Below are positions 25,433 to 34,963 of a DNA stretch of 64,000 nt, in pieces. The notes beneath the pieces are model-generated. The model ran no database searches. It saw only the letters and a list, made by a program, of their open reading frames with translations, and was not told the DNA's origin. Each line of letters starts with the position of its first letter. Position 1 is the first letter of the stretch. The stretch comes from Tistrella mobilis. GTDB taxonomy: Bacteria > Pseudomonadota > Alphaproteobacteria > Tistrellales > Tistrellaceae. Location of the stretch: the NCBI RefSeq assembly GCF_041468085.1, contig NZ_CP121014.1, positions 676,499 through 740,498 on the forward strand, given 5' to 3'. The translations under genes were made by a program, and so were the position numbers.

Positions 25433-25984
25433 ATGACCCCCGATCCGACCTTCGAACCCGGCCCGATCGCCCGCAGCGCTGCGGTCTCGGTCGCCCTCCT
25501 TGCCCCGGTCGCCCGCTTTTCGCTGCGGGCGCGCGTGGCCGATCTGCCGGCGCTGTCGCACGCGCTCGGGCTCGACCTGCCGCGGAAGATCGGCGACCGG
25601 GCCGGTGCCGGAACCACCGAGGTGCTGTGCCTCGGCCCCGACGACTGGCACATCCTGGCTGCCGAGGCCGATGCCGCGGGTCTGGCCGCGGCCGCGGCGG
25701 CCATCCGTGACGCCACGCCCCACAGCCTGACCGACATTTCCGACCGGGAGGTCACGGTCGCGATCGAGGGGCCAGGGGCTGCCGAACTGCTCACCCTCGG
25801 CTGCCCGCGCGACATCGACCGCATTCAGCCCGGCCGGGGCTGCCGGACCATCATGGACGGGGTAACGGTCCTGCTCCGCCGCGATGCGGCCGACCGCTTC
25901 CGGCTGGACATGTGGCGCTCCTTCGCGCCGCATGTCATCGCCCTTCTGCGCACCGGCTGCGCCGAACTCGCGGCAGATTCGTAA
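25433..25984 (+). CDS. soxG: Sarcosine oxidase subunit gamma
   Basis: A 183-residue subunit starting 18 bases after soxA. The pattern with LCLGPDDWHILA, SLTDISDREVTVAIEGPGA and LTLGCPRDI is that of SoxG, which resembles part of the folate-binding domain. It ends the soxBDAG operon. Nothing unusual was seen. Confidence 0.94.
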   Translation: MTPDPTFEPGPIARSAAVSVALLAPVARFSLRARVADLPALSHALGLDLPRKIGDRAGAGTTEVLCLGPDDWHILAAEADAAGLAAAAAAIRDATPHSLTDISDREVTVAIEGPGAAELLTLGCPRDIDRIQPGRGCRTIMDGVTVLLRRDAADRFRLDMWRSFAPHVIALLRTGCAELAADS

Positions 25985-26372
25985 GACGAACAATTGTCCG
26001 CGGCCTGAAGTTCGTTCTGCGGTCAGTCCCCCATATGCGACATGTAGTAAAGCATCAGCAGCCGCCAGCCCATCTTCAGGTATCGGCGCAGCTTCCGGAA
26101 CATCCAGTCGGTCAACGACAGCCGTCGCCGCGGCGCCCGTCTGGCGGGGGCCCGGCGGCGTGGCGGGGATTTCCGGCGGCGTGATGTTCGCTTCTTGTTC
26201 CGTAATCTGAACATGGGTGCAGGCCGGGGGTGGCATCTCGCAAAGATCGATCGAGAGCCGGCTCCGGATATCGGCTGGGGGGAGCGGGAGAGGACATGCC
26301 GCGGCGTGATGCCGCCGCTGCGTGTGCACCATAACGGAAACACACGCCTTCATTGAAGCACTATTACGTGCG

Positions 26373-26418
26373 GATGTGTTGCAGCCGGCAATGAAGATGT
26401 GGTGCAGCCGACACTGAA
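26373..26418. repeat. Adjacent imperfect 23-bp direct repeats, possible IS remnant
   Basis: Two head-to-tail 23-bp copies (26373-26395, 26396-26418) both follow the pattern GATGTGkTGCAGCCGrCAmTGAA with three differences. Repeated blocks of this kind are common at ends of IS21-family elements, but no istA or istB gene is here. Could also be a regulatory repeat. Confidence 0.5.
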
Positions 26419-26450
26419 AAAGGCCCGGCCAGCGTCAGGCTGGCCGGGCC
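26417..26450 (-). terminator. Rho-independent terminator of the host-attachment/Hsp20 strand
   Basis: A perfect 12-bp stem (GGCCCGGCCAGC at 26422-26433 and its complement at 26439-26450) with a five-base loop is followed on the minus strand by five T (26421-26417). It lies 24 bases after the stop of the gene at 26474-26926. Confidence 0.85.
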
Positions 26451-26473
26451 GGGTCGGCGTCGAAAGGCGGGGG

Positions 26474-26926
26474 TTACCCCAGGCGGGCGGTCACGATCTC
26501 CAGGATCTCGGACACCGGCCGGTTGACCAGTTCCCTGTCGATCTCGGCGACCACCGCGCCATGCAGTCCTTCGGGCAGATGGGCGCGCAGATCGGCGAGC
26601 ATGCGCGGCGGCGCCACCAGCACCAGCCGGCCGATCTCTCCCGCGACATGAAGGGCGCCCGCCTTCTCGGCCACCATGCGGCCGAAGGCATGTTCCAGCG
26701 CGTCATGGGCGCTCGGATGCTCGATCGCACTGCGCGGGCCGATGCGGTTCTGCAACGTGCCCGGCGCACGGACGGCCCGATCGGACACCGTCTCCTCGCC
26801 CGGCGCCCCCATCTCCAGGAACACGACCGGGCCGGATGCGTCCGGATCGTCCGACGGTCGCAGGAACAGCGCCCTGCGACCGTCGGCGACCAGGATGGTG
26901 GTATGCGGGTGCAGGGTCCGGGACAT
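26474..26926 (-). CDS. Host-attachment family protein
   Basis: A 150-residue protein starting MSRTLHPHTTILVADGRRAL. The pattern ILVADGRRALFL near the start, a central AEKAGALHVAGEIGRLVLVAPPRML and the end EIDRELVNRPVSEILE matches the small family annotated as required for attachment to host cells (an eRF1/baeRF-related fold). Biochemical role is unclear. It follows the Hsp20 gene on the same strand and is followed by a terminator, so both may be one stress-responsive unit. Confidence 0.83.
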   Translation of the reverse strand: MSRTLHPHTTILVADGRRALFLRPSDDPDASGPVVFLEMGAPGEETVSDRAVRAPGTLQNRIGPRSAIEHPSAHDALEHAFGRMVAEKAGALHVAGEIGRLVLVAPPRMLADLRAHLPEGLHGAVVAEIDRELVNRPVSEILEIVTARLG

Positions 26927-26972
26927 CGGAACCTCCGTTGAAGAAGCGGCGGGCGTCAGGTGGCCCCGGGCG

Positions 26973-27539
26973 TCAGGCAGCCTTGACCTCGATGGTCCTG
27001 CGTGCCGCCGCCTCGGCGGTCTTCGGCAGGGTGATGGTCAGTACACCCTTGGCGAAGGTTGCGGCGATGCCGTCGGGGGCGACGTCGCGCGGCAGCAGGA
27101 AACTGCGCCGGAACGTCCCATAGACCCGCTCGGATACGTGGCGATCGGCGTCCTTGCGCTCGCTTTCCTGGCGTTTCTCCCCTGCCAGTACCAGCTGGTC
27201 GCCCGCCAGGGTAAGCGTCACATCCGCAGCATCCAGCCCCGGCAGTTCGGCGGTGACGACATAGGCCGCCACCTCTTCATGGACGTCCACGGCCGGCATG
27301 GATGCCCCGAATATCCCGGCCGGGGCCGGGTCGAACAGAGCCCGAATCGACGGCAGCCGGATGTTTCCGTCGAAGCGGTCGAACAACTGGGCCATCTCGC
27401 GGCGGAAACTCTGCCAGGCGTCGGGCTGCCCTGGATCGGACGGCCTGTGATCGGACTGACTGGGACCGGGGGTCACGGCTTGCGGTTGTGGTGCCGGCGC
27501 AGCAGGCTCGGCTTTGATCTCGACCTGGGTCTCGGACAT
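26973..27539 (-). CDS. Small heat shock protein, Hsp20/IbpA type
   Basis: A 188-residue protein from ATG 27539, with GAGGAGA about 8 bases upstream. After a proline-rich lead of about 45 residues comes the alpha-crystallin domain with MPAVDVHEEVAAYVVTAELP, VYGTFRRSFLLPRDV and the end FAKGVLTITLPKTAEA, which is the conserved A-x-x-x-G-V-L-T-I element. It should act as an ATP-independent holding chaperone. Confidence 0.93.
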   Translation of the reverse strand: MSETQVEIKAEPAAPAPQPQAVTPGPSQSDHRPSDPGQPDAWQSFRREMAQLFDRFDGNIRLPSIRALFDPAPAGIFGASMPAVDVHEEVAAYVVTAELPGLDAADVTLTLAGDQLVLAGEKRQESERKDADRHVSERVYGTFRRSFLLPRDVAPDGIAATFAKGVLTITLPKTAEAAARRTIEVKAA

Positions 27540-27639
27540 GTCTCTGTCTCCTCGACACATGATCCGGCTCGTCGGTGATGATCCGCTCCGGATCATCGCC
27601 AAGGATGCGCCCCCGCCTCCGATACGACTTTGATCTGCC

Positions 27640-28293
27640 TCAAGTTTTGTGCAGAACCGGCACCGCCCAGGGCTCGTCCGCGGCCCGTGTCGCCGCATAA
27701 CCGGCGATCTCATCCGCCAGCGACAGGGTCAGCCCGATCTCGTCCAGGCCCCGGATCAGCAGATCCTTGCGGAAGGGGTCGACCTCGAAGCCGAAGACCT
27801 CGGCCCTGCCCGCCCCCATCGGCAGGGTGACGGTCTGTTCGGGCAGATCGACCGAGATGGTGGCACCGGGGCTTGCGGCCAGAGCGGCCAGCAGCCGGTC
27901 GACCACCGCCTCGTCCAGTACCACCGGCAGCATGCCGTTCTTCAGCGCATTGGCGCGGAAGATATCGCCGAAGCCGGGCGCGATCACCACCCGGAAGCCG
28001 GCATCGGCCAGGGCATAGACGGCGCCTTCGCGCGACGACCCGCCGCCGAAATTGCGCCGTGCGACCAGTATCTCGGCCCCGGCATAATCCGGACGGTTAA
28101 GCACGAAATCCGGGTCCGGCCGGCCCTCGGCATCATGGGCCAGATCGTGCAGCAGATAGGGGTGATAACCGTCGCCGCGCGGCCGGCGCATGAAGCGGGC
28201 CGGCAGCAGCTGGTCGGTATCGACATTGGCGAGCGGCAGCGGCGCCGCGATCGCGGTCAGCCGGGTGAGCGGGCGGAGCATTGCCTGCGCCAT
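27640..28293 (-). CDS. leuD: LeuD-type hydro-lyase small subunit
   Basis: A 217-residue small subunit with NVDTDQLLPARFM at the N-terminus and NFGGGSSREGAVYALADAGF, the substrate-recognition loop region of LeuD and aconitase small subunits. It starts 4 bases after the leuC stop and ends the long minus-strand catabolic operon that begins at the hydantoinase genes. The family name is isopropylmalate dehydratase, but relatives hydrate maleate, citraconate and dimethylmaleate. The catabolic context makes such a role more likely than leucine synthesis. Confidence 0.88.
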   Translation of the reverse strand: MAQAMLRPLTRLTAIAAPLPLANVDTDQLLPARFMRRPRGDGYHPYLLHDLAHDAEGRPDPDFVLNRPDYAGAEILVARRNFGGGSSREGAVYALADAGFRVVIAPGFGDIFRANALKNGMLPVVLDEAVVDRLLAALAASPGATISVDLPEQTVTLPMGAGRAEVFGFEVDPFRKDLLIRGLDEIGLTLSLADEIAGYAATRAADEPWAVPVLHKT

Positions 28294-28297
28294 GGGA

Positions 28298-29692
28298 TCA
28301 GCCCTCCACCAGCCGGCGGATATCGGCCAGCCGGCCGGTCACGCCCGCAACCGCGGCCATGGCCGGGCTCATCAGATGGGTGCGGGCACCCGGGCCCTGC
28401 CGGCCGCGGAAATTGCGGTTGGTGGTCGATGCCACCCGCTCGCCGGGTGCCGCCAGATCACCATTCATGCCCACGCACATCGAACAGCCGCTCTCCACCC
28501 AGTCGGCACCGGCCTCGACGAAGATCCGGGCCAGCCCTTCGGCCTCGGCCTGGCGCTTGACCCGGGTGGACCCGGGCGAGACCAGCATCGGCACCTTCAG
28601 CCGCCGGCCCTTCAGCAGGCCGGCCGCCGCACGCAGATCCTCGATCCGGCCATTGGTGCAGGATCCGATGAACACCCGGTCGACCGGCAGGCCTTCCAGC
28701 TTCTGCCCCGGCACCAGCCCCATATAGTCGAGCGTCGCCGGGTCGGCGTCGCCCGGCACATGGCCGTCGATCGCCACCGCCTCTTCGGGCGCCGTGCCCC
28801 AGGTGACGACGGGTGCGACGGCGCTGCCGTCGATCACGATCTCGCGGTCGAACACCGCCTCGTCATCGCTGCGCAGCGCCGACCAATGCGCGACCGCCTG
28901 GTCGAACAGCGCCCCCGCCGGGGCGGCGGGGCGGCCCTTCAGCCAGGCGAATGTGGTCTCGTCGGGGGCGATCATCCCGGCGCGGGCGCCGGCCTCGATC
29001 GACATGTTGCACACCGTCATGCGCGCTTCCATGCCAAGCGCCCGGATCGCCGGCCCGGCATATTCGATCACATGGCCGGTAGCACCGTCGGTGCCGATCA
29101 CCGAAATCAGATGCAGGATCAGATCCTTGGCAGAGACGCCGACACCCAACCGGCCGTCCACCCGCACCCGGAAGGTCTTCGGCCGGCGCTGCCACAGCGT
29201 CTGGGTGGCCAGAACATGGGCGACTTCCGACGCGCCGATGCCGAAGGCCAGCGCCCCGAAGGCACCGTGGGTGGAGGTATGGCTGTCGCCGCAGACGATG
29301 GTCAGCCCCGGCAGGGTCAGCCCCTGTTCGGGCCCCACCACATGAACGATGCCCTGTTCCTCGTCGCCCAGATCGAACAGCCGCACCGCATTGGCCGCCG
29401 TGTTGTCGCGCAGCAGCCGGATCACCCGGCCGACATCGGGATCCGCCGGCTCGGCATCGCGGTTGCGCGTCGGCACGTAATGATCGGCAATGCCGAAGGT
29501 CAGATCCGGCCGCGCGACCCGCCGGCCCATCCCAGCCAGATTGCCATAGGCGTGAAAGCTGCCCTCATGCGTGAAATGGCGGTCGATCCACAGCAGGCGC
29601 TGACCGGCCGGATGGGCCTGCACGACATGGGCATCCCAGATCCGGTCGAACAGCGTGCGCGGCGCCCCCGAAACGGTCGCGGGCAGGGTCAT
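28298..29692 (-). CDS. leuC: LeuC-type hydro-lyase large subunit
   Basis: A 464-residue subunit, full length for the family. [35 protein letters not shown] and the pair of cysteines in [10 protein letters not shown] provide the three 4Fe-4S cluster ligands, so it should be catalytically competent. The ATG at 29692 overlaps the stop of the CoA transferase gene (ATGA), which ties it to catabolic rather than biosynthetic genes. Substrate is probably a branched or unsaturated dicarboxylate; the exact acid is unknown. Confidence 0.88.
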   Translation of the reverse strand: MTLPATVSGAPRTLFDRIWDAHVVQAHPAGQRLLWIDRHFTHEGSFHAYGNLAGMGRRVARPDLTFGIADHYVPTRNRDAEPADPDVGRVIRLLRDNTAANAVRLFDLGDEEQGIVHVVGPEQGLTLPGLTIVCGDSHTSTHGAFGALAFGIGASEVAHVLATQTLWQRRPKTFRVRVDGRLGVGVSAKDLILHLISVIGTDGATGHVIEYAGPAIRALGMEARMTVCNMSIEAGARAGMIAPDETTFAWLKGRPAAPAGALFDQAVAHWSALRSDDEAVFDREIVIDGSAVAPVVTWGTAPEEAVAIDGHVPGDADPATLDYMGLVPGQKLEGLPVDRVFIGSCTNGRIEDLRAAAGLLKGRRLKVPMLVSPGSTRVKRQAEAEGLARIFVEAGADWVESGCSMCVGMNGDLAAPGERVASTTNRNFRGRQGPGARTHLMSPAMAAVAGVTGRLADIRRLVEG

Positions 29693-30927
29693 CCGATGAC
29701 ACCTCTTTTGCGAAGATCGGCAAGGGTGGCGTCGTCCAGCCCCAGCAGCCGGCCCAGCGTCTCGTCGGTATCGGCACCGAGGCCTGGTGCGGCGCGGGCG
29801 TACGCCACCGGCGTCGCCGACAGATTGAGCGGATTGGCCACCGTCGGCACCGATCCCAGCGCCGGATGGGCGATCTGCCGCGCCAGGCCGCGGGCCTGCA
29901 CCTGCGGATCGGCAAACACCCGGTCGAGCGTGTTGATCGGCCCGCAGGGCACGGCCTTGCTTTCCAGCGCCGCGATCCAGTCGTCGGTGGTGCGGGTGGC
30001 GACCGCCCCCGCCACCAGCGGCACCAGGGCGGCACGGTTGGCGACACGCTGGGCATTGGTCGCGAACCGCGGATCGGTGCTCCATTCCGGATGGCCGGCC
30101 TCGACGGCGAAGCGGCGGAACTGCTCGTCATTGCCGATGGCCAGCACCAGATGGCCGTCCTGCGTCGCGAAGGCCTGATAGGGCACGATGTTGGGATGGG
30201 CATTGCCCATCCGCCCCGGCGCCTTGCCCGAGACCAGATAGTTCATCGCCTGATTGGCGAGCGTCGCAACCGAGACGTCGAGCAGGGCCAGATCGATATG
30301 CTGCCCCTCCCCCGTCCGCTCGCGATGGGCCAGCGCCGCCAGAACGCCGATGGTGGCGTAAAGCCCGGTCATCACGTCGACCAGGGCGACCCCCACCTTG
30401 ACCGGCCCGCCGCCCGGCACCTCGTCGGGCTCTCCGGTCACCGACATCAGCCCGCCCATGGCCTGGATCATGAAGTCATAGCCGGCGCGCGGCGCATAGG
30501 GCCCCGTCTGCCCGAAACCGGTGATCGAGCAATAGATCAGCCGCGGATTGAGCGCCCTGAGGCTCTCCTGGTCGAGCCCGTATTTCTTCAGGCCGCCGAC
30601 CTTGAAATTCTCGATCACCACATCGGATTCCGCGGCCAGGCGGCGGATCAGCGCCGCCCCCTCGTCGGTGCCCATGTCGATCGCGACCGAGGATTTGTTG
30701 CGGTTGGTGGTCAGGAAATAGGCCGCCTCCCGCGCCGACCCGTCGGCCGCCTCGGCATAGGGCGGCCCCCAGCCGCGGGTGTCGTCGCCCGCACCCGGCC
30801 GTTCGATCTTCAGCACCTCGGCCCCCAGATCGCCCAGGATCTGGCTGGCCCAGGGGCCGGCGAGGACGCGGCTGAGATCGAGCACGCGGATATGAGAGAG
30901 GGCACCTTCGGCTCGGGGGGTCGCCAT
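29689..30927 (-). CDS. CaiB/BaiF CoA transferase, SUGCT-like
   Basis: A 412-residue class III CoA transferase. [20 protein letters not shown] with [11 protein letters not shown] starts the enzyme; the catalytic aspartate is in [11 protein letters not shown] near residue 170; [16 protein letters not shown] is typical near the end. In many bacteria this type of enzyme sits next to glutaryl-CoA dehydrogenase and activates glutarate from succinyl-CoA. That gene is the upstream neighbour here, 64 bases away. Other C5/C6 dicarboxylates are possible. Confidence 0.88.
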   Translation of the reverse strand: MATPRAEGALSHIRVLDLSRVLAGPWASQILGDLGAEVLKIERPGAGDDTRGWGPPYAEAADGSAREAAYFLTTNRNKSSVAIDMGTDEGAALIRRLAAESDVVIENFKVGGLKKYGLDQESLRALNPRLIYCSITGFGQTGPYAPRAGYDFMIQAMGGLMSVTGEPDEVPGGGPVKVGVALVDVMTGLYATIGVLAALAHRERTGEGQHIDLALLDVSVATLANQAMNYLVSGKAPGRMGNAHPNIVPYQAFATQDGHLVLAIGNDEQFRRFAVEAGHPEWSTDPRFATNAQRVANRAALVPLVAGAVATRTTDDWIAALESKAVPCGPINTLDRVFADPQVQARGLARQIAHPALGSVPTVANPLNLSATPVAYARAAPGLGADTDETLGRLLGLDDATLADLRKRGVIG

Positions 30928-30991
30928 AGGGTCGGGCTCCGTGGGTCAGTGGCGGGCGGTCAGTGGCGGGAGGCGTTGCCGGCGGGCCGGA

Positions 30992-32179
30992 TCAGCCGAA
31001 GGCGGCGATGCCGGTCTGCGCGCGGCCCAGGATCAGCGCATGGACGTCGTGGGTGCCTTCATAGGTATTCACGGCCTCCAGATTGCACATGTGACGGATC
31101 ACATGATACTCGTCGGCGATGCCGTTGCCGCCATGCATGTCGCGGGCGACCCGCGCAATCTCCAGCGCCTTGCCGCAATTGTTGCGCTTCAGCAGGCTGA
31201 TCGCCTCGGGCGCCGCGGTGCCGCGATCCTTCAGCCGGCCCAGCTGCAGCGCCGCGGTCAGGCCAAGGGCAATCTCGGTCTGCATATCGGCCAGCTTCTT
31301 CTGGATCAGCTGGGTGGCGGCCAGCGGCCGGCCGAACATGATCCGGTCCATGGTGTACTGCCGCGCGGCGTGCCAGCAGAATTCCGCCGCCCCCATCGCC
31401 CCCCAGGCGATGCCGTAGCGGGCATTGTTCAGGCACGAGAACGGGCCGGTCAGGCCGCGGACCTCGGGGAAGGCGTTCTCTTCGGGCACGAAGACCTGAT
31501 CCATGGCGATCTGGCCGGTGATCGAGGCGCGCAGCGAGAACTTGCCCTCGATCTTGGGCGCGGTCAGGCCCGTCATGCCCTTTTCCAGCACGAAGCCGCG
31601 GATCGAGCCGTGATCATCCTTGGCCCAGACCACGAAGACATCGGCGATCGGCGCATTGGTGATCCAGGTCTTGGTGCCCGAAATCTCGTAGCCGCCGTCC
31701 ACCTTGCGGGCGCGGGTGCGCATCGACGAGGGGTCGGAACCGGCATCCGGCTCGGTCAGGCCGAAGCAGCCGACCAGTTCGCCGGTGGCCAGGCGCGGCA
31801 GGTATTTGCGGCGCTGCTCTTCGGTGCCGAAGGCATAGATCGGATACATCACCAGCGAGGACTGCACGCTCATCGCCGAGCGATAGCCGCTGTCGACCCG
31901 CTCCACCTCGCGCGCCACCAGGCCATAGGCCACGTAAGACAGGCCCGCGCAGCCATAGTCTTCGGGCAGGGTGCAGCCCAGCAGGCCCAGCGCGCCCATC
32001 TCGGTCATGATCTCGCGATGGAAGATCTCGTGACGATTGGCCTCCAGCACACGGGTCTGAAGCTTTTCCTGCGCATAGTCATGCGCGGTGTCGCGGATCA
32101 TCCGCTCCTCTTCCGACAGCTCGCCGGCAAGGTTCAACGGATCTTCCCACTGGAAGGCGGGGCGGGTTTCACGGGCCAT
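30992..32179 (-). CDS. gcdH: Glutaryl-CoA dehydrogenase
   Basis: A 395-residue acyl-CoA dehydrogenase with glutaryl-CoA dehydrogenase features: [33 protein letters not shown] and the catalytic glutamate in [20 protein letters not shown]. It oxidises and decarboxylates glutaryl-CoA to crotonyl-CoA in the cytoplasm, passing electrons to ETF. It sits between the isochorismatase-like gene and the CoA transferase on one strand. Length and motifs are normal. Confidence 0.9.
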   Translation of the reverse strand: MARETRPAFQWEDPLNLAGELSEEERMIRDTAHDYAQEKLQTRVLEANRHEIFHREIMTEMGALGLLGCTLPEDYGCAGLSYVAYGLVAREVERVDSGYRSAMSVQSSLVMYPIYAFGTEEQRRKYLPRLATGELVGCFGLTEPDAGSDPSSMRTRARKVDGGYEISGTKTWITNAPIADVFVVWAKDDHGSIRGFVLEKGMTGLTAPKIEGKFSLRASITGQIAMDQVFVPEENAFPEVRGLTGPFSCLNNARYGIAWGAMGAAEFCWHAARQYTMDRIMFGRPLAATQLIQKKLADMQTEIALGLTAALQLGRLKDRGTAAPEAISLLKRNNCGKALEIARVARDMHGGNGIADEYHVIRHMCNLEAVNTYEGTHDVHALILGRAQTGIAAFG

Positions 32180-32226
32180 GGGGTGTTGTCCTCGGGTCAG
32201 GTCGGGGAGGGCTCAGATCGGGCAGC

Positions 32227-32850
32227 TCAGATTGCGGCGCGGATGCGGGTTTCGGCCTCGGCGCAGCTCATCACCGGCCCCACGGAGGACAGCACGGTGA
32301 TGGTGGCGTCGTGCAGATCGGGCTTCATCGCCGCACAGCCGTCCGAGAGTAGCAGCGTGGGCAGGCCGCGGACATGGGCGTCCCGCACCGTGCTCGCCAC
32401 GCCGCCATTGGTGACGATGCCGCAGGCGATCAGCCGGTCGATGCCGGCACGCGCCAGCACGAAATCGAGCCGCGTCTGATAGAAGGCGCTGTAGGCGACC
32501 TTCTCGACGGTGAAATCGGCCGGCTGCAGCAGGTCGACAAGGGCATGGCCCCAGCCGCCCGGCATGAAATCGCCCTTGCGCAGGAAGGGCCGGATCTGGC
32601 GCAGATGATCGGCGATCATCGGCTCGCCGCCCCGGCCGGGCACCAGGGTGAACTGGGTGGAGATGACGAAGCCGCCGGCGGCACGCAGCGCATCGGCGAC
32701 CGGCTTCACCCGTGCCGGCAGGGCGGCGATTTCGGGGGCCCCCGCACCGCCGCGGGCATAGGCGCCCTCGGGGTGCAGGAAATCGTTCTGCAGATCGACG
32801 ATCAGCAGCGCGGTGCGCGCGGGCTGGAAATCGGCGAAGAAATCGGCCAT
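32227..32850 (-). CDS. Isochorismatase-superfamily hydrolase lacking the usual catalytic cysteine
   Basis: A 207-residue protein. The catalytic aspartate (D19, in VDLQNDF) and lysine (K117, in EKVAYSAFYQT) of the cysteine hydrolases are present, but the usual T-N-x-C-V motif reads TNGGV, with glycine at position 150; the nearest cysteine is C143. Relatives with cysteine include N-carbamoylsarcosine and maleamate amidohydrolases. Without it, this enzyme may act like true isochorismatases (which lack the cysteine) or on another substrate. The gene is 3 bases from hyuA, so it probably acts on the product of HyuAB. Confidence 0.84.
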   Translation of the reverse strand: MADFFADFQPARTALLIVDLQNDFLHPEGAYARGGAGAPEIAALPARVKPVADALRAAGGFVISTQFTLVPGRGGEPMIADHLRQIRPFLRKGDFMPGGWGHALVDLLQPADFTVEKVAYSAFYQTRLDFVLARAGIDRLIACGIVTNGGVASTVRDAHVRGLPTLLLSDGCAAMKPDLHDATITVLSSVGPVMSCAEAETRIRAAI

Positions 32851-32853
32851 GGA

Positions 32854-34935
32854 TCAGGCTCCCTCGCGGTCGCTCTTGCGGGCGATGACCAGGTTGCCGA
32901 ACCGGTCGACGGTGGCATAAAGGTCGGGTTCGACGAAGATGGTGGTGTCGGGCTGCTCCAGCATCGCCGGCCCCTCCACCACGCTGTCGACCGGCAGGTC
33001 CAGCCGGGCATAGATGGCGGCATCATGCCAGGCGCCGTCGACATAGACCGGGCGCGTGCCGGTGCGGGCCTGATCGATCCCGCCGGTGGTGGTGGGGGCC
33101 AGCACGCCCAGATCGAATTTGGGCCGGGTGCCGATCACGGCGGTGCGCAGGTTCAGCACCCGCATGGTGCCACCCTCCAGCAGCCGGCCATAGACGCCGC
33201 GATAGGCATCCTCGAAGGCCGCCGCGATGTCGGCCGTGCCGAAAGCGGCCGGATTGCCCGCCGCATCCACCGCAATCTCGAACGGCACCGGCACGGTATG
33301 GGTCTGGCCCAGATAGGCCATGTCGAATTCGAAGCGCACGGTCTTGGCCTCAAGCGTCACGCCCGCCGCGGCCAGCAGCTTCAACCCGCCGGCCGCATGC
33401 TCGCGCATCGCCGCCGCCAGCATGGCCGGGTCCACCGCATCCAGCACGGCATTGATCGTCTGGACATAATCGTGACGCATGTCGGCGATCACACAGCCCA
33501 GCGCCGAGGTGACCCCCGGATAGCGTGGCACCAGGGCCTGGCCCAGCCCGACATCCTTCATCAGCGCGCCGACATGCAGCGAGCCGCCGCCGCCGAAGGG
33601 CATCAGCGCAAAGCGCTTCGGATCATAGCCGCGCTCGATCGACACCAGGCGGATGGCGCCGGCCATGCGCGAATTCGCAACCCGGATGATGGCTTCCGCC
33701 GCCGCCATCGGCTCCAGCCCCAGCGGTGTCGCCACCTGCGCCTCGATCGCCGCCAGCGCCGCGGCGCGGTCCAGCCGGGCAAGCTTGCCGCCGATCGGCC
33801 GGTCGGCATTGATCCGGCCCAGCACGACATTGGCATCGGTCACCGTCGGCCGGTCGCCGCCATTGCCATAGCAGACCGGGCCCGGGGTCGATCCGGCGCT
33901 TTCCGGGCCGATATTCAGCATGCCGCCCTTGTCGACCCAGGCGATCGATCCGCCGCCGGCACCGATGGTGGTGATCTCGATCATCGGCGTGCGCACGACC
34001 ATGCCATAATCGATCGAGGTCTGGGGCGACAGCACCGTGCGGCCGTCGGCGATCAGCGACACGTCGAAACTGGTGCCGCCGATATCGCCGGTGATGACGT
34101 TCGGGAATCCGGCCTGTCCGGCGATATAGCCGGCCGCGATCACGCCCGCCGCCGGGCCCGACAGCGCGGTCCGCACCGGCAGCCGGCGGGCGGTGTCCAC
34201 CGACATCACGCCGCCATTCGACTGCACGATCAGGAATTCGCCGCCGAAGCCGTCGGCGACCAGCGCGTCTTCCAGCCGCTTCAGATAGCCGCCGACCTCG
34301 GGCTGAAGATAGGCGTTGAGCGCGGTGGTGGAGAAGCGCTCGAATTCGCGGATCTCGGGCAGGATCTCGGTCGAGCAGGTGACATGGTCGTTGGGCCAGA
34401 GCGCGCGCACCGCCGCCACCGCCGCCCGCTCATTGGCCGGGTTGGCATAGGCGTTGACGAACAGGATGGCGATGGCGGCACAGCCCGCCTCGATCAACGC
34501 GCGGGCCTCGGCCTCCACCGCGGCCAGGTCCACCGCCTCGCGCAGCGTGCCGTCGGCCAGCACGCGCTCGGGCACCTCGCGGCGCAGATCGCGCGGGACC
34601 ACCGGCTCGAACGCGCCCCACAGGCCCCAGGTTTTGGGCCGGTCGCGGCGGCGCATCTCCAGCACGTCGCGGAAGCCGCGCGTGGTGATCACGCCGATCC
34701 GGGCGCCCTTGCGCTCCAGCAGCGCATTGGTGCCGGCGGTGGTGCCGTGAACGACGGTGGCGATCCGCGCCTTGTCGGGCACCCGGGTCGAAATGCCGTC
34801 CAGGAAACCCGTCGACTGATCGGGGCGCGAGGTCGGCACCTTCGAGACCTGGGCGGTGCCCTCGGCCTCGTTCAGGAAGAAGACGTCGGTGAAGGTGCCG
34901 CCGACGTCCACGCCGATGACGAAATCCTTGCTCAT
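32854..34935 (-). CDS. hyuA: Hydantoinase/oxoprolinase subunit A, ATP-binding
   Basis: A 693-residue subunit starting MSKDFVIGVDVGGTFTDVFF, the ATP-binding phosphate-1 motif of the HyuA family. GTTAGTNALLERKGARIGVI and SNGGVMSVDTARRLPVRT are family landmarks, and GDIGGTSFDVSL is the second phosphate-binding element. With HyuB it hydrolyses a cyclic amide or imide (for example 5-oxoproline, N-methylhydantoin, caprolactam) at the cost of ATP. It ends 3 bases ahead of the isochorismatase-like gene. Confidence 0.92.
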   Translation of the reverse strand: MSKDFVIGVDVGGTFTDVFFLNEAEGTAQVSKVPTSRPDQSTGFLDGISTRVPDKARIATVVHGTTAGTNALLERKGARIGVITTRGFRDVLEMRRRDRPKTWGLWGAFEPVVPRDLRREVPERVLADGTLREAVDLAAVEAEARALIEAGCAAIAILFVNAYANPANERAAVAAVRALWPNDHVTCSTEILPEIREFERFSTTALNAYLQPEVGGYLKRLEDALVADGFGGEFLIVQSNGGVMSVDTARRLPVRTALSGPAAGVIAAGYIAGQAGFPNVITGDIGGTSFDVSLIADGRTVLSPQTSIDYGMVVRTPMIEITTIGAGGGSIAWVDKGGMLNIGPESAGSTPGPVCYGNGGDRPTVTDANVVLGRINADRPIGGKLARLDRAAALAAIEAQVATPLGLEPMAAAEAIIRVANSRMAGAIRLVSIERGYDPKRFALMPFGGGGSLHVGALMKDVGLGQALVPRYPGVTSALGCVIADMRHDYVQTINAVLDAVDPAMLAAAMREHAAGGLKLLAAAGVTLEAKTVRFEFDMAYLGQTHTVPVPFEIAVDAAGNPAAFGTADIAAAFEDAYRGVYGRLLEGGTMRVLNLRTAVIGTRPKFDLGVLAPTTTGGIDQARTGTRPVYVDGAWHDAAIYARLDLPVDSVVEGPAMLEQPDTTIFVEPDLYATVDRFGNLVIARKSDREGA

Positions 34936-34963
34936 GGGTCGCAATATCCGTGTCTGGCGTGGG

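Larger units (their letters stand above)
25985..26473. other. Gene-poor gap with repeats and a terminator
   Basis: About 490 bases between soxG and the converging host-attachment gene. A 26-codon minus-strand frame (26103-26023, MFRKLRRYLKMGWRLLMLYY) encodes a basic amphipathic peptide but has no other support. Further on are the tandem 23-bp repeat at 26373-26418 and the minus-strand terminator at 26417-26450. No other gene is supported. Confidence 0.5.

Noticed and set aside
26023..26343. 106-codon minus-strand frame after soxG
   Set aside because: Arg/Pro-rich with no family or ribosome site; only the last 26 codons look faintly protein-like, noted in the gap entry.
22358..26353. 1331-codon minus-strand frame across the sox genes
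   Set aside because: Low-complexity Arg/Gly/His-rich translation, antisense to soxA and soxG, which have clear family motifs.
28190..30178. 662-codon plus-strand frame
   Set aside because: Antisense to leuC and leuD; translation has no family pattern.
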